Shown: one piece after another, positions 50,076 through 58,924 of the stretch
Position numbering within the stretch: the first letter of the stretch is position 1
How the letters are laid out: each line of letters begins with the position of its first letter
Assembly (NCBI RefSeq): GCF_049723235.1
Contig: NZ_JBNARB010000006.1
Location: 53,511-117,510, forward strand
Length of the DNA: 64,000 bases
DNA from: Thermovenabulum sp049723235
Lineage (GTDB): Bacteria > Bacillota > Thermosediminibacteria > Thermosediminibacterales > Thermosediminibacteraceae
Direction: 5' to 3'
Translations under genes and position numbers: made by a program
Notes under the pieces: generated by a model
The model's database searches: none
What the model saw: only the letters and a program-made list of their open reading frames with translations
Told to the model about the DNA's origin: nothing

Positions 50076-50375
50076 TCAAGCTTTATCTTTATTATCCGCT
50101 TTATCGGATTTTTTTAGAACGGTACCTATGGCAGAACGTGTAACTTTTATTTTGAGTTTATCTCCCACTTCAAGGGTAATGACATCATCTTTAATATTAA
50201 GTATTCTACCGTAGATTCCTCCTATTGTGATTACATCGTCTCCCTCTTTCAGGCTCTCCAGCATCATTTTTCTTTCTCTGTCCCTTTTTTGTTGAGGCCT
50301 TATCAGAAGGAAGTAAAAAATAGCAAAGATAAGTATCAAAGGTCCAAATTGCTGTAAAAAAATTGCACTATTCAA
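50076..50375 (-). CDS. yajC: Preprotein translocase accessory subunit YajC
   Basis: A 99-residue protein with one N-terminal membrane segment (FGPLILIFAIFYFLLIRPQQK) followed by the YajC cytoplasmic domain (LKEGDDVITIGGIYGRI). It associates with SecDF. It is located between tgt and the secDF region as in most Firmicutes. No gene overlap; the preceding 87 bp to tgt hold nothing obvious. Confidence 0.95.
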   Translation of the reverse strand: MNSAIFLQQFGPLILIFAIFYFLLIRPQQKRDRERKMMLESLKEGDDVITIGGIYGRILNIKDDVITLEVGDKLKIKVTRSAIGTVLKKSDKADNKDKA

Positions 50376-50462
50376 CTAAGGATCACACCCTTCCCAAAAT
50401 TACTATTAAAAAAATACATATTAGTTAATTCGATAAAATTTTTAAAAATCCTTTTTTTCATA

Positions 50463-51572
50463 TCAATCCTCGTAACCAAAGTTTTTAAAAAATACCTCTT
50501 TTAACTCTAAAAGATAATCACCTTCAATTGCTGTTCTTATCTCTTCCATAAGTCTTAAAAGAAAATGCAGGTTGTGGTAAGTAGTTAACCTGAGGCCCAA
50601 AATCTCCCCCGCATTTAATAAATGTCTGATATAAGCTCTCGAATAATTTTTGCAGACATAGCAATCGCACTCGGGGTCAAGAGGAGAAAAATCTTTAGCA
50701 TATACAGCATTTCTCACTACGAGTTTTCCCTTTTTTGTAAAAACCGTTCCATGCCTTGCAATTCTCGTAGGAAGAACGCAATCAAACATATCAATGCCCC
50801 TTATTACCCCTTCAAAAATCGCATCGGGAGAACCCACACCCATTAAATAACGGGGTTTATTTTCCGGTAAAAGGGGCACCGTATAATCTAAAACTTTATA
50901 CATTTCCTGTTTTGGCTCACCTACGCTCAACCCTCCAACAGCATATCCTTCAAAATCTATACCTGTAAGGTCCTTAGCACTTTTTCTTCTTAATTCCTCA
51001 AACAGTCCTCCCTGTACTATACCGAAAAGTGCCTGATCGCTTCTTTTATGATGTTCCCTGCATCTTTCAGCCCATCTTGTAGTCCTTTCTACCGAGTTTT
51101 TAACGTATTCATAGGTGGAGGGATAAGGAATACACTCGTCAAAACACATTATTATGTCAGAGCCTAAGGAATTCTGAATTTCAATAGATATTTCCGGTGA
51201 TATAAAATGAATGGAGCCATCGATATGGGATCTAAAAGTAACCCCTTCTTCTCTTATTTCCCTTAATTCTCCTAAGCTGAATACCTGGTAACCTCCGCTG
51301 TCGGTTAAAATAGAACCCTTCCAGTTCATAAACTTATGAAGGCCTCCAGCCTCTTCTATAAGTTTGTGGCCCGGCCTTAAATATAAATGATAAGTATTGC
51401 TTAATATTATTTTTGCCCCTATGCTTTCCAGTTCATCAGGTGTCATCGTTTTGACAGTAGCTTGCGTCCCTACCGGCATAAAAACGGGAGTATCAATCTC
51501 TCCATGGCTCGTAATAATTTTTCCTCTTCTTGCTTTTGTTTTCTCTGATACTTTTATTAATTCAAAGTTCAC
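50463..51572 (-). CDS. tgt: tRNA-guanine transglycosylase
   Basis: A 369-residue enzyme: LTDSGGYQVFSLG with the catalytic-region aspartate, GIVQGG, DMFDCVLPTRIARHG, and the zinc site CDCYVCKNYSRAYIRHL. It swaps guanine 34 for preQ1 in tRNAs with GUN anticodons. GTG start at 51572 shares its first base with the stop of the upstream membrane gene (TAGTG). queA lies two genes upstream, and a queT-type transporter is at 19.3 kb. Confidence 0.97.
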   Translation of the reverse strand: MNFELIKVSEKTKARRGKIITSHGEIDTPVFMPVGTQATVKTMTPDELESIGAKIILSNTYHLYLRPGHKLIEEAGGLHKFMNWKGSILTDSGGYQVFSLGELREIREEGVTFRSHIDGSIHFISPEISIEIQNSLGSDIIMCFDECIPYPSTYEYVKNSVERTTRWAERCREHHKRSDQALFGIVQGGLFEELRRKSAKDLTGIDFEGYAVGGLSVGEPKQEMYKVLDYTVPLLPENKPRYLMGVGSPDAIFEGVIRGIDMFDCVLPTRIARHGTVFTKKGKLVVRNAVYAKDFSPLDPECDCYVCKNYSRAYIRHLLNAGEILGLRLTTYHNLHFLLRLMEEIRTAIEGDYLLELKEVFFKNFGYED

Positions 51573-52204
51573 TAATCTTCCCCGTCCTTTATCTTTTTTA
51601 TTAATAGATTTTTAATTAAACTTTCTTCCATAGAAATTATTGTAACTTCAGCGTCATTTATATAAAATACATCCTTTTCTTTTATTACTCTTCCTTCTTC
51701 ATTAGCTAAATTAAAAATAACACCTCCTATAGTATTTCCCAAGTTCTTAGGAATTTTGACATTTGCCAATCTATTTACCTCTTCAACAGGCATTGCAGAA
51801 TTTACCAGTACCCCTTCGCTGGAAAAGGATTTGCCCGGTGCAAAAATTCTATTGATTGCGAAAATCACTCCAATAGCTATAATACCCAAAAATATTTCCC
51901 AGGTGGATTTTGTCTCTATTATTATTTTCCTTGCAGTAGCATAAAGTAATACTTCTACTATACTCGAAGGCGTATGTCTCACAAGCATTATAACAAGCTC
52001 TAAACCTACTACCAATAGCAAGGCATGTCCTAAAAAGGTTTGTAATAGCGAAAAGGTCTGCAGTGGCGGCGTTTCATATATCATCCTGAAATATCTAACA
52101 AGATCAATCGAACCTACAATTACTCCAAATATAATAAAAAATGCCAGAAAAGCTTCCAATATAAACACGCTTTTAACAATAAAATTTGCTATTTTCTTTT
52201 TCAA
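51572..52204 (-). CDS. PsiE-like membrane protein
   Basis: About 210 residues from a TTG at 52204 (GGAGG 6 nt upstream). Four hydrophobic segments in the first 120 residues with the PsiE-like stretch TFLGHALLLVVGLELVIMLVRHTP, followed by a soluble C-terminal domain of about 75 residues rich in beta-like pattern (KNLGNTIGGVIFNLANEEG, DAEVTIISMEESL) that resembles a small regulatory ligand-binding domain. Function unknown. It sits between queA and tgt, where most Firmicutes have no gene, and overlaps tgt by one base. Confidence 0.7.
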   Translation of the reverse strand: MKKKIANFIVKSVFILEAFLAFFIIFGVIVGSIDLVRYFRMIYETPPLQTFSLLQTFLGHALLLVVGLELVIMLVRHTPSSIVEVLLYATARKIIIETKSTWEIFLGIIAIGVIFAINRIFAPGKSFSSEGVLVNSAMPVEEVNRLANVKIPKNLGNTIGGVIFNLANEEGRVIKEKDVFYINDAEVTIISMEESLIKNLLIKKIKDGED

Positions 52205-52222
52205 CACTTTCCTCCTTTCTAT

Positions 52223-53248
52223 TTATACAATCAACATAGCATCTCCAAAGGAAAAAAACCTGTACCTATTTTTCACAGCTTCTTCATAAGCTCTCATTAC
52301 TTTTTCCTTTCCCGCAAAAGCACAGACAAGCATTATCAAAGTCGATTCGGGTAGATGAAAATTTGTAATAAGAGCATCAACGGTTTTGAATTTATATCCG
52401 GGATAAATAAATAAATCGGTAAAACCTTTTTGGGGAACAACAAATCCATCCGGATCGCTTACAGTTTCTAAAGTTCTTGTTGTAGTTGTCCCCACCGCAA
52501 ATAACCTTTTCCCTTCTTTTTTTGTAGTATTAATAATATCCGCAGTTTCCTGGGTAATTTCATAGTATTCGGCGTGCATTTTGTGTTTTTCTATCTCCTT
52601 AACTTTAACAGGTCTAAAAGTGCCAAGACCTACATGCAAAGTTATATAAGCTATTTTTACACCCTTTGCTTTAATTTTTTCCAGTAATTCTGCGGTGAAA
52701 TGAAGTCCAGCCGTAGGTGCTGCAGCTGAACCAGGACGTGTAGCGTAAACAGTCTGATACCTATCTTTTTCTTCGAGTTTCTTTTTTATATAAGGAGGTA
52801 CAGGCATTTCTCCCAGTTTGTCCAGAATCTCTTCAAATATTCCCTCATAAGAAAATTCTACTATTCTTCCTCCCGCTTCAGTGTAATCAATCACCCTTGC
52901 TTTTAATAAACCATCACCAAAAATAAAGTTTTTCCCTAATTTCGCCCTTCTCCCAGGTTTTACCAGAACTTCCCATATATTTTCCTTTATTCTATTTAAT
53001 AAAACAAACTCAATGGTGCCCTTGGTGTCTTCTCTTTCACCAATTAACCTGGCGGGTATCACCTTGGTATTATTTAATACCAGGCAATCCCCTTCATTCA
53101 TGTAATTAATTATCTCATAAAAAATTTTATGTTCCATTTCGCCGGTTTCCTTTTTTAACACCAGAAGCCTTGATTTGTCCCTTTCTTTTAATGGTTCTTG
53201 AGCAATTAGTTCCTCGGGTAATTCGTAGTAAAATTCTTTTAAATCCAT
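52223..53248 (-). CDS. queA: S-adenosylmethionine:tRNA ribosyltransferase-isomerase
   Basis: A 341-residue protein starting FYYELPEELIAQEPL, with LVLNNTKVIPARLIG, RPGSAAAPTAGLHFT, TLHVGLGTFRPV and a C-terminal FHLPESTLIMLVCAFAG segment, all typical of QueA. It adds the ribosyl-derived ring to preQ1-tRNA, making epoxyqueuosine. Upstream of tgt by one gene. Ribosome site GGGAGATG before ATG 53248. Confidence 0.97.
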   Translation of the reverse strand: MDLKEFYYELPEELIAQEPLKERDKSRLLVLKKETGEMEHKIFYEIINYMNEGDCLVLNNTKVIPARLIGEREDTKGTIEFVLLNRIKENIWEVLVKPGRRAKLGKNFIFGDGLLKARVIDYTEAGGRIVEFSYEGIFEEILDKLGEMPVPPYIKKKLEEKDRYQTVYATRPGSAAAPTAGLHFTAELLEKIKAKGVKIAYITLHVGLGTFRPVKVKEIEKHKMHAEYYEITQETADIINTTKKEGKRLFAVGTTTTRTLETVSDPDGFVVPQKGFTDLFIYPGYKFKTVDALITNFHLPESTLIMLVCAFAGKEKVMRAYEEAVKNRYRFFSFGDAMLIV

Positions 53249-53255
53249 ATTTTTT

Positions 53256-54617
53256 TCATCTCCCTATGGTTACTCCTGTATAGTAAAAAGAAAGAATATC
53301 CTTATAATTATATCCTTTTTCTGCCATTACCCTGGCACCCCACTGACTCATCCCTATTCCATGTCCCCAGCCTCGCCCGATAATTTTTATCCCGGCAGCA
53401 GTCTGGAGTTTATTTATAGTATCTTTCCCCATAGCATAAATGTTTAATAAATCGGATAAGGAATTTTTACCATTCTTCGATTCAATATAAACTTTGTCTG
53501 AAGCATTAAAAATGTTTAAAACACATATTCCATTACCGGTAATTGCATATAATTGTCTTTCACTATTTATTTTTTTATTTACTTCAAAAAGAGTACTTTT
53601 TAAAGAAAGTAAATTTCTTATTTCGTTAGAGGAAAAGGATTTTTCCCCTTTTGTCCCTTTTATTATAACTTTTTTTACCCTTCCAGTGCTGCTCCTCTCA
53701 GAAATTATAAAGTCTATTATATCTCCAGGATCGTAGCCTGTAGTTTTTAAATAGCTTCCCAGTTCCTTAAAAGAAAGATCCTTTTCCCATACATCCGCTA
53801 CTTCCTCTGAAAATAGGTCCTTCTTTGATTTAAGATAGGGCAGTTCCTGTGTATACCAATCACTGAAATCTTCCGTAACTCCTCCGCTATTGGAATGAAA
53901 AAAGGCCAATACGGGCTTATCTTTATAGTATATTATTTCCCCCCGGGTAATTTCTACAGCTTGATTGGTCCTCGGGTTTTCACAATCATAACCTCCGTAA
54001 ACTTGATCAGAAGAATTTGCCGTTAAATCAAATCCGTACTTAGCCCACTTATTTAAGTTGTAAACCGCAAAAGTCCTGGCTGCAACTGCCTGAGCCTTCA
54101 AAGCCTCCATGGGCCACAAAGGTGACATTTCAAGAGGTATTACACCGTAAAGGTAATCTTCTAAGTTTAATTCATTTATTGCCGTCATTCCTTTTTTTGA
54201 TAAATCAGGGAAAATTCCAATATTGCCTCTGTATTGCTTTCCTTCAAAAAAAATAATTCCAGATTTAGAGGAAATATAAACGGGTTTTTCCGGTGATATT
54301 TCAAGACTTAAATTGGAAATAGGGCTGCCGGATTTTAAAAACACTACTTTTCCATTCTGCAGGGCTACCTCTAAATCAGTATAATCAATTTCAGCAATTA
54401 CTTTAAATTCTCCATTTTCATTATTTTGTTTAACCAAAATATTAAATCCCGAATTTGATTTTATAGTATAACTTTCCATTGCAGTTTTATCAAAAAAAAG
54501 TCCTATTCTAATATTTTTTTCAGATATATCCTGACCATAAACCGGAAAATTAGCTAATGATAAAACGAACCAAAATATCATCGCAAAGGATAATAATATT
54601 TTTTTCACCCATAGCAC
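53256..54617 (-). CDS. SpoIID/LytB-domain protein
   Basis: About 453 residues with a signal peptide (KKILLSFAMIFWFVLSLANFPVYG), an N-terminal region of about 120 residues, and the SpoIID domain: LEDYLYGVIPLEMSPLWP, EALKAQAVAARTFAVY with the catalytic-type glutamate, SDQVYGGYD, GRGWGHGIGMSQWGA. SpoIID is a lytic transglycosylase in engulfment; LytB-type paralogues modify autolysin activity. This one is longer than SpoIID and follows ruvB, so the specific role is uncertain. Start GTG 54617, with GTG 54608 an alternative. Confidence 0.88.
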   Translation of the reverse strand: MLWVKKILLSFAMIFWFVLSLANFPVYGQDISEKNIRIGLFFDKTAMESYTIKSNSGFNILVKQNNENGEFKVIAEIDYTDLEVALQNGKVVFLKSGSPISNLSLEISPEKPVYISSKSGIIFFEGKQYRGNIGIFPDLSKKGMTAINELNLEDYLYGVIPLEMSPLWPMEALKAQAVAARTFAVYNLNKWAKYGFDLTANSSDQVYGGYDCENPRTNQAVEITRGEIIYYKDKPVLAFFHSNSGGVTEDFSDWYTQELPYLKSKKDLFSEEVADVWEKDLSFKELGSYLKTTGYDPGDIIDFIISERSSTGRVKKVIIKGTKGEKSFSSNEIRNLLSLKSTLFEVNKKINSERQLYAITGNGICVLNIFNASDKVYIESKNGKNSLSDLLNIYAMGKDTINKLQTAAGIKIIGRGWGHGIGMSQWGARVMAEKGYNYKDILSFYYTGVTIGR

Positions 54618-54623
54618 CCCATT

Positions 54624-55622
54624 TCAATCCCTTTTAATACCCAAATGCTCGTACGCCTTTTCGGCGGCCATTCTTCCTCTTGCGGTCCTTATAATAAATC
54701 CCTCTTTTAATAAATAGGGTTCATAAATATCTTCTATGGTCGATACTTCCTCATTTAAAGCTGAAGCCAAGGCCTCGATTCCTACGGGTCCTCCCTTAAA
54801 TCTCTCTATTATTGTCAACAAAAGCCTTCTATCCTCTTGATCAAGCCCCTTGGAATCCACATTTAATAATTTCAAACCTTCTTCCGCCACTTCCCGGGTA
54901 ATTATCCCTTTTGCTTTTACCTGGGCGAAGTCTCTTATCCTCCTTAAAAGGCGGTTTGCTATTCTCGGTGTTCCCCGGGAACATTCCGCAATTTTCTCTG
55001 CCGCCTCTTCATCTATATTAACACCGAGAATTTCAGCAGCTCTTTTAATAATCAACATCAATTCTTCCTTTTTGTAAAATTCCAAATGGCATCTTACCCC
55101 AAATCTATCCCTTAAAGGAGAGGTAAGCATACCGGCTTTGGTTGTGGCTCCTATTAAAGTAAAGGGTTTTAAACTAAGCCTTATGGATTTCGCCGCAGGT
55201 CCTTTGCCTATAACTATGTCCAAACAAAAATCCTCCATTGCGGGATATAATACTTCTTCCACCGACGGATGCAGCCTGTGAATTTCATCTATAAAAAGTA
55301 TATCCCCTTCTCCCAATCCCGTTAATATTGCTGCCAAATCTCCCGGTCTTTCAATAGCAGGACCGGAAGTAATCCTTATATTTACCCCCATTTCCTTAGC
55401 TATTATAAATGCTAAGGTGGTCTTACCGAGACCAGGAGGACCGTAAAGCAGCACATGATCCAAAGGTTCTTTCCTCATTAGAGCGGCTTTTACGAAAATT
55501 CTTAGATTTTCTTTCACGCTCTCCTGTCCTATGTATTCGTCAAAGGTTTTGGGCCTAAGGCTTACTTCCAGTTCAGCATCTTCGCTGTTTTTCAACAAAG
55601 GAGTAACAATTCTATCTTTCAA
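54624..55622 (-). CDS. ruvB: Holliday junction branch-migration helicase RuvB
   Basis: A 332-residue AAA+ motor: LRPKTFDEYIGQ, Walker A YGPPGLGKTT, Walker B LFIDEIHRL, GATTKAGMLTSPLRDRFG with sensor and arginine residues, and a C-terminal winged helix (YLLKEGFIIRTARGR). It works with RuvA and RuvC in recombination. TTG start with AGAGGTG upstream. It is 12 bp downstream of ruvA. Confidence 0.98.
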   Translation of the reverse strand: MKDRIVTPLLKNSEDAELEVSLRPKTFDEYIGQESVKENLRIFVKAALMRKEPLDHVLLYGPPGLGKTTLAFIIAKEMGVNIRITSGPAIERPGDLAAILTGLGEGDILFIDEIHRLHPSVEEVLYPAMEDFCLDIVIGKGPAAKSIRLSLKPFTLIGATTKAGMLTSPLRDRFGVRCHLEFYKKEELMLIIKRAAEILGVNIDEEAAEKIAECSRGTPRIANRLLRRIRDFAQVKAKGIITREVAEEGLKLLNVDSKGLDQEDRRLLLTIIERFKGGPVGIEALASALNEEVSTIEDIYEPYLLKEGFIIRTARGRMAAEKAYEHLGIKRD

Positions 55623-55634
55623 AAACCATCACCT

Positions 55635-56195
55635 CTATTTTGAAAAAAACTTCAGAGCTTCCTTTATTATCTCCTCGGTGTCCTTTGTTTTATCTACATT
55701 TGAAAGGACTTTATTTACTTCTTCCATTTTGAATCCTAAGGTTAATAGTACTTCCCTTGCTTCATAAATGGAATTCGAATCGCTTTCAATATATTTTATT
55801 TTATCTTTTAATTCCAGGATCAATTTCTGGGCTGTCTTTTTCCCTATACCGGGAATCGAACTCAACTTGCTGACATCTTCAAAACTGATTGCTTTTTTTA
55901 ATAAATTCACATCCGAATATGATAATATCGTAAGGGCAAGTTTGGGTCCTATTCCCGAAACTTTATTAAGGGAAATAAAAAAATCCCTCTCCTCCCTGTC
56001 GTGAAAACCGTATAATTCCAAAGAATCTTCCTTAACCACTAAGTAGCTAAAAAGATTTATTTCTTTTTTTATGTAACCTTTTATCTTTTCATAGGTATTA
56101 AGGGATATGTTCATCCTGTATCCAAGGCCACCTGCTTCGATAATAGCAAAAGAGGGATTTATATCTATCAGTGTACCTTTTATGAATTCAAACAT
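55635..56195 (-). CDS. ruvA: Holliday junction DNA-binding protein RuvA
   Basis: A 186-residue protein: an N-terminal OB-fold (MFEFIKGTLIDINPSFAII), two helix-hairpin-helix motifs (LNKVSGIGPKLALTILS and LSSIPGIGKKTAQKLILEL) and a C-terminal domain (EAREVLLTLGFKMEEV) that contacts RuvB. It forms a tetramer on four-way junctions. Between ruvC and ruvB with short gaps. Confidence 0.97.
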   Translation of the reverse strand: MFEFIKGTLIDINPSFAIIEAGGLGYRMNISLNTYEKIKGYIKKEINLFSYLVVKEDSLELYGFHDREERDFFISLNKVSGIGPKLALTILSYSDVNLLKKAISFEDVSKLSSIPGIGKKTAQKLILELKDKIKYIESDSNSIYEAREVLLTLGFKMEEVNKVLSNVDKTKDTEEIIKEALKFFSK

Positions 56196-56198
56196 TTT

Positions 56199-56687
56199 TT
56201 ACACCCCGTAAATTTTTTCTATGTTTTTATAATAAAGATGACACAGGGCAACCGCCAAAGCATCAGCAGCATCATCCGGCCTTGGTAATTCTTTTAGATT
56301 AAGCAATACCCTTGTCATTTCCTGTATTTGGTTTTTTTTAGCCCATCCATATCCCACTACCATCTGTTTTATCTGAAGAGGTGTATATTCATATATTTCT
56401 ACCCCTTTTAATGCAGCGGCCAAAAGCGCAACCCCGCGCGCTTCGCCTACGGAAATAGCCGTCTTGGCATTCTTGTTAAAAAACAGTTCTTCCACCGCCA
56501 CAGCATCGGGATTGTACTTTTCTATCAATTCTATATAACTTTCATACACCTTTTTTAATCTTTGGGGCTTGGAAAGGTCGCTCCTGGTTTCAATGACGCC
56601 ATAATCCATTACTTGGATTTTGTCCTTTTCGTAAAGAACACCGTAACCGCAAATCGCAATACCCGGATCTATACCCATTACTATCAT
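56199..56687 (-). CDS. ruvC: Crossover junction endodeoxyribonuclease RuvC
   Basis: A 162-residue resolvase with the acidic active-site residues in GIDPGIAICGYG, VAVEELFFNKN and RPDDAADALAVALCH. It cuts Holliday junctions symmetrically. First of the ruvC-ruvA-ruvB run, starting at ATG 56687 with GGGGAT upstream; a terminator for the bofC-like gene lies 55-90 bp upstream. Confidence 0.97.
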   Translation of the reverse strand: MIVMGIDPGIAICGYGVLYEKDKIQVMDYGVIETRSDLSKPQRLKKVYESYIELIEKYNPDAVAVEELFFNKNAKTAISVGEARGVALLAAALKGVEIYEYTPLQIKQMVVGYGWAKKNQIQEMTRVLLNLKELPRPDDAADALAVALCHLYYKNIEKIYGV

Positions 56688-56742
56688 AAAATATCCCCTT
56701 TTTTATAATTTCTTCATCAATAAAGCTATTTCCTTCAAAATA

Positions 56743-56779
56743 AAAAAGCCTTCTTTTAAATATTAAAAGAAAGCTTTTT
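56743..56779 (-). terminator. Terminator after the bofC-like gene
   Basis: AAAAAGCCTTCTTTTAA pairs with TTAAAAGAAAGCTTTTT with one mismatch; T-runs flank it. Confidence 0.75.
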
Positions 56780-56784
56780 AAAAA

Positions 56785-57324
56785 TCAATTACTTAACCCT
56801 TCTAATATTTTATAAAATTCTTCCTTGTCCTTTATAACAATACCCCGTTCTAAAATATTCCTATCTTCTTCTTTCAAAACATCTATGAGAATATCGGTTT
56901 TTTCTAAAATCACTGAAGGCTCTCCCGGTACTCCCTTAAACAGAGAAACAAAACCATCTTTTGTCCCTATATAATAATGGTCATCGCAATAAGAATCTTC
57001 TTCCTTTTTTATAATTATTTCATCCGAAGAAAACTTCTCTATTTTTACTCCGCTTTCTAAACCCTTTTCAAAATCGGTAAACTTTTGACCAACATATTTT
57101 TGAACAGGTATTTCAAAAACCCTGGTATGTCCACATTTTTTGTAGTAAGTAAAGCAAACTATCTTGGTTTTTTCTGTAATTATTTCATCTTCAAAAGTAT
57201 GTTTAACAATATTTGAAAGTTCAGAGGATTTCGGAAGGAAATTGTTATGTTTTGTTAAAATACTTCCCAGCAGGATTCCCAGAAAAAAAATTATAAAAAA
57301 CACAAAATAAATTCTTTTGGACAT
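56785..57324 (-). CDS. BofC C-terminal-domain protein
   Basis: A 179-residue protein with an N-terminal membrane anchor or signal (IYFVFFIIFFLGILLGSIL), a middle region with CFTYYKKCGHTRVFEI, and a C-terminal part (YYIGTKDGFVSLFKGVPGE, ILIDVLKEEDRNILERGI) that matches the BofC C-terminal domain. In Bacillus BofC restrains SpoIVB and so times pro-SigK cleavage. The position between yebC and ruvC is common for this family in clostridia. sigK is at 3 kb in this window. Its start codon lies in a 10-bp hairpin. Confidence 0.82.
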   Translation of the reverse strand: MSKRIYFVFFIIFFLGILLGSILTKHNNFLPKSSELSNIVKHTFEDEIITEKTKIVCFTYYKKCGHTRVFEIPVQKYVGQKFTDFEKGLESGVKIEKFSSDEIIIKKEEDSYCDDHYYIGTKDGFVSLFKGVPGEPSVILEKTDILIDVLKEEDRNILERGIVIKDKEEFYKILEGLSN

Positions 57325-57358
57325 ACTAATTCCTCCTTTATTTCAAGAAATTAGTATG
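57322..57358 (-). promoter_or_regulatory. Hairpin at the bofC-like translation start
   Basis: CATACTAATT and AATTAGTATG, perfect 10-bp arms with a 17-nt loop. In the mRNA the loop carries AAAGGAGG and the AUG is in the 3' arm. Confidence 0.55.
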
Positions 57359-57391
57359 CCCACCTTTACGTTAAAATATTCAAATTCGGTT

Positions 57392-58117
57392 TTATTTGGA
57401 TTCGTAGTTAGAATACACTTCTTCTACATCATCATGTTCTTCCAAGACATCAAGCAATTTTTCCAACATCTCCGCATCTTTGCCGCTTACCTCTACCGTG
57501 CTTTTCGGAAGGTAAGTTATTTCTGCTGATGAAAGAACAATATTATTATCCGTTAAAGCCTTTTTTACTTGTTCATAATTTTCCGTTGAAGTGGTGATTT
57601 CTATTGAATCTTCTTGCTCTTGTATATCCTCAGCTCCTGCTTCAATGGCAATCATCATAATGTCATCTACATTCGTTCTCTCATTTTTTTCTATTAAAAT
57701 AAGCCCTTTTTTCTCAAACATCCAGGCTACGCAACCGGCTTCGCCGAGATTTCCACCGTATTTATCGAAAAGATGGCGAATTTCACTGGCAGTCCTGTTT
57801 CTATTATCCGTCATAGCCGATAACATTATAGCGACACCGCCGGGACCGTAACCTTCATACATAACATGTTCTACATTTTCGCCACCTAACTCTCCACTAC
57901 CTCTTTTAATTGCCCGCATTATGTTTTCGTTGGGCATATTAGCTTCTTTTGCTTTTTCTATAAGATCCCTTAATTTGCTGTTGGCATTAGGATCAGGGCC
58001 GCCTTCCCTAACTGCAACAATTATCATTTTGCTGAGCTTCGTATATAGTTTTCCCTTTTGAGCATCCATTTTAGCCTTTTTATGCTTGATATTTGCCCAT
58101 TTTGAATGCCCCGACAT
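57392..58117 (-). CDS. yebC: YebC/PmpR-family protein (TACO1 homologue)
   Basis: A 241-residue protein beginning MSGHSKWANIKHKKAKMDAQ, the family hallmark, with GPDPNANSKLRDLIEKAK, AIKRGSG, YEGYGPGGVAI and NRTASEIRHLFDKYGG. Known as a transcriptional regulator in some bacteria and lately linked to resolving ribosome stalling at proline-rich stretches. Position before bofC and ruvCAB is conserved. Confidence 0.96.
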   Translation of the reverse strand: MSGHSKWANIKHKKAKMDAQKGKLYTKLSKMIIVAVREGGPDPNANSKLRDLIEKAKEANMPNENIMRAIKRGSGELGGENVEHVMYEGYGPGGVAIMLSAMTDNRNRTASEIRHLFDKYGGNLGEAGCVAWMFEKKGLILIEKNERTNVDDIMMIAIEAGAEDIQEQEDSIEITTSTENYEQVKKALTDNNIVLSSAEITYLPKSTVEVSGKDAEMLEKLLDVLEEHDDVEEVYSNYESK

Positions 58118-58188
58118 TTGTCTCCCCTCCCTTTGTTAACTTCCTAAATTATTTTAGCACAAAAAAATTATTAGTAAAAGAAGAGAAG

Positions 58189-58902
58189 TTAAAAAGGTGG
58201 TATAAGAGGCAAACTCCTTTTATGTTCACTTTTTTTATTCATATTTTCTATTTTTTCCTTTATGTGCGGCAATGCTTCACCTGTTAAGATGTAAGTGTCC
58301 AGCTCTTTATAAGATATACCCATTTCTCCTTCATCGGTTTGTCCTTCCCACAAACCGGCCGTAGGAGGCTTTTCAATAATATCCTCGGGAATTTCAAAAA
58401 ACCTTGCTAAATCCCTAACCTGGGATTTTACCAAATTACCCAGAGGTAACAGGTCAACCCCACCATCACCATATTTTGTAAAATACCCAACCGTAAGCTC
58501 ACTTTTATTTCCCGTTCCTACAACCAGGTAATTTTTTGAGGCAGCGTAATAATAAAGGGTGATCATACGAAGTCTTGGCTTAATATTTGCTTTTGCCGTT
58601 TTATTTTCGGTGGGATCTAAAATAGTCATAAAGGTATCATAAACAGGGTCCAAGGAAATTTTTTTAAAGGGTATTTGAAATTTTTGTGCAACCCTTATTG
58701 CATCTTCCTCATCTTTTTTACTACTGTAACAGGGAAGGAAAAGACCCAGAATATTTTGACCAAAGGCTTTTTTACATAATACCGCTACTACTGCTGAGTC
58801 AATCCCGCCGCTCATTCCAAATACTGCCCCGGTTGCCCCAGCGCTATAAACTTTTTCTTTTAGCCAATCCACCAGTTTACTTGCAAGAACTTCTGTATTC
58901 AA
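58189..58902 (-). CDS. nadE: NH3-dependent NAD+ synthetase
   Basis: A 237-residue amidotransferase-less NAD synthetase with the ATP P-loop GMSGGIDSAVVAVLCK, the adenylate region VVGTGNKSELTVGYFTKYGDGGVDL-type (here NKSELTVGYFTKYGDGG) and KPPTAGLWEGQTDE. It amidates nicotinic acid adenine dinucleotide to NAD+ using ammonia. Short form, no glutaminase domain. It is upstream of yebC with about 70 bp between. Confidence 0.96.
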   Translation of the reverse strand: MNTEVLASKLVDWLKEKVYSAGATGAVFGMSGGIDSAVVAVLCKKAFGQNILGLFLPCYSSKKDEEDAIRVAQKFQIPFKKISLDPVYDTFMTILDPTENKTAKANIKPRLRMITLYYYAASKNYLVVGTGNKSELTVGYFTKYGDGGVDLLPLGNLVKSQVRDLARFFEIPEDIIEKPPTAGLWEGQTDEGEMGISYKELDTYILTGEALPHIKEKIENMNKKSEHKRSLPLIPPF

Positions 58903-58924
58903 AGTAATGCCTCCTTCTAATTGT

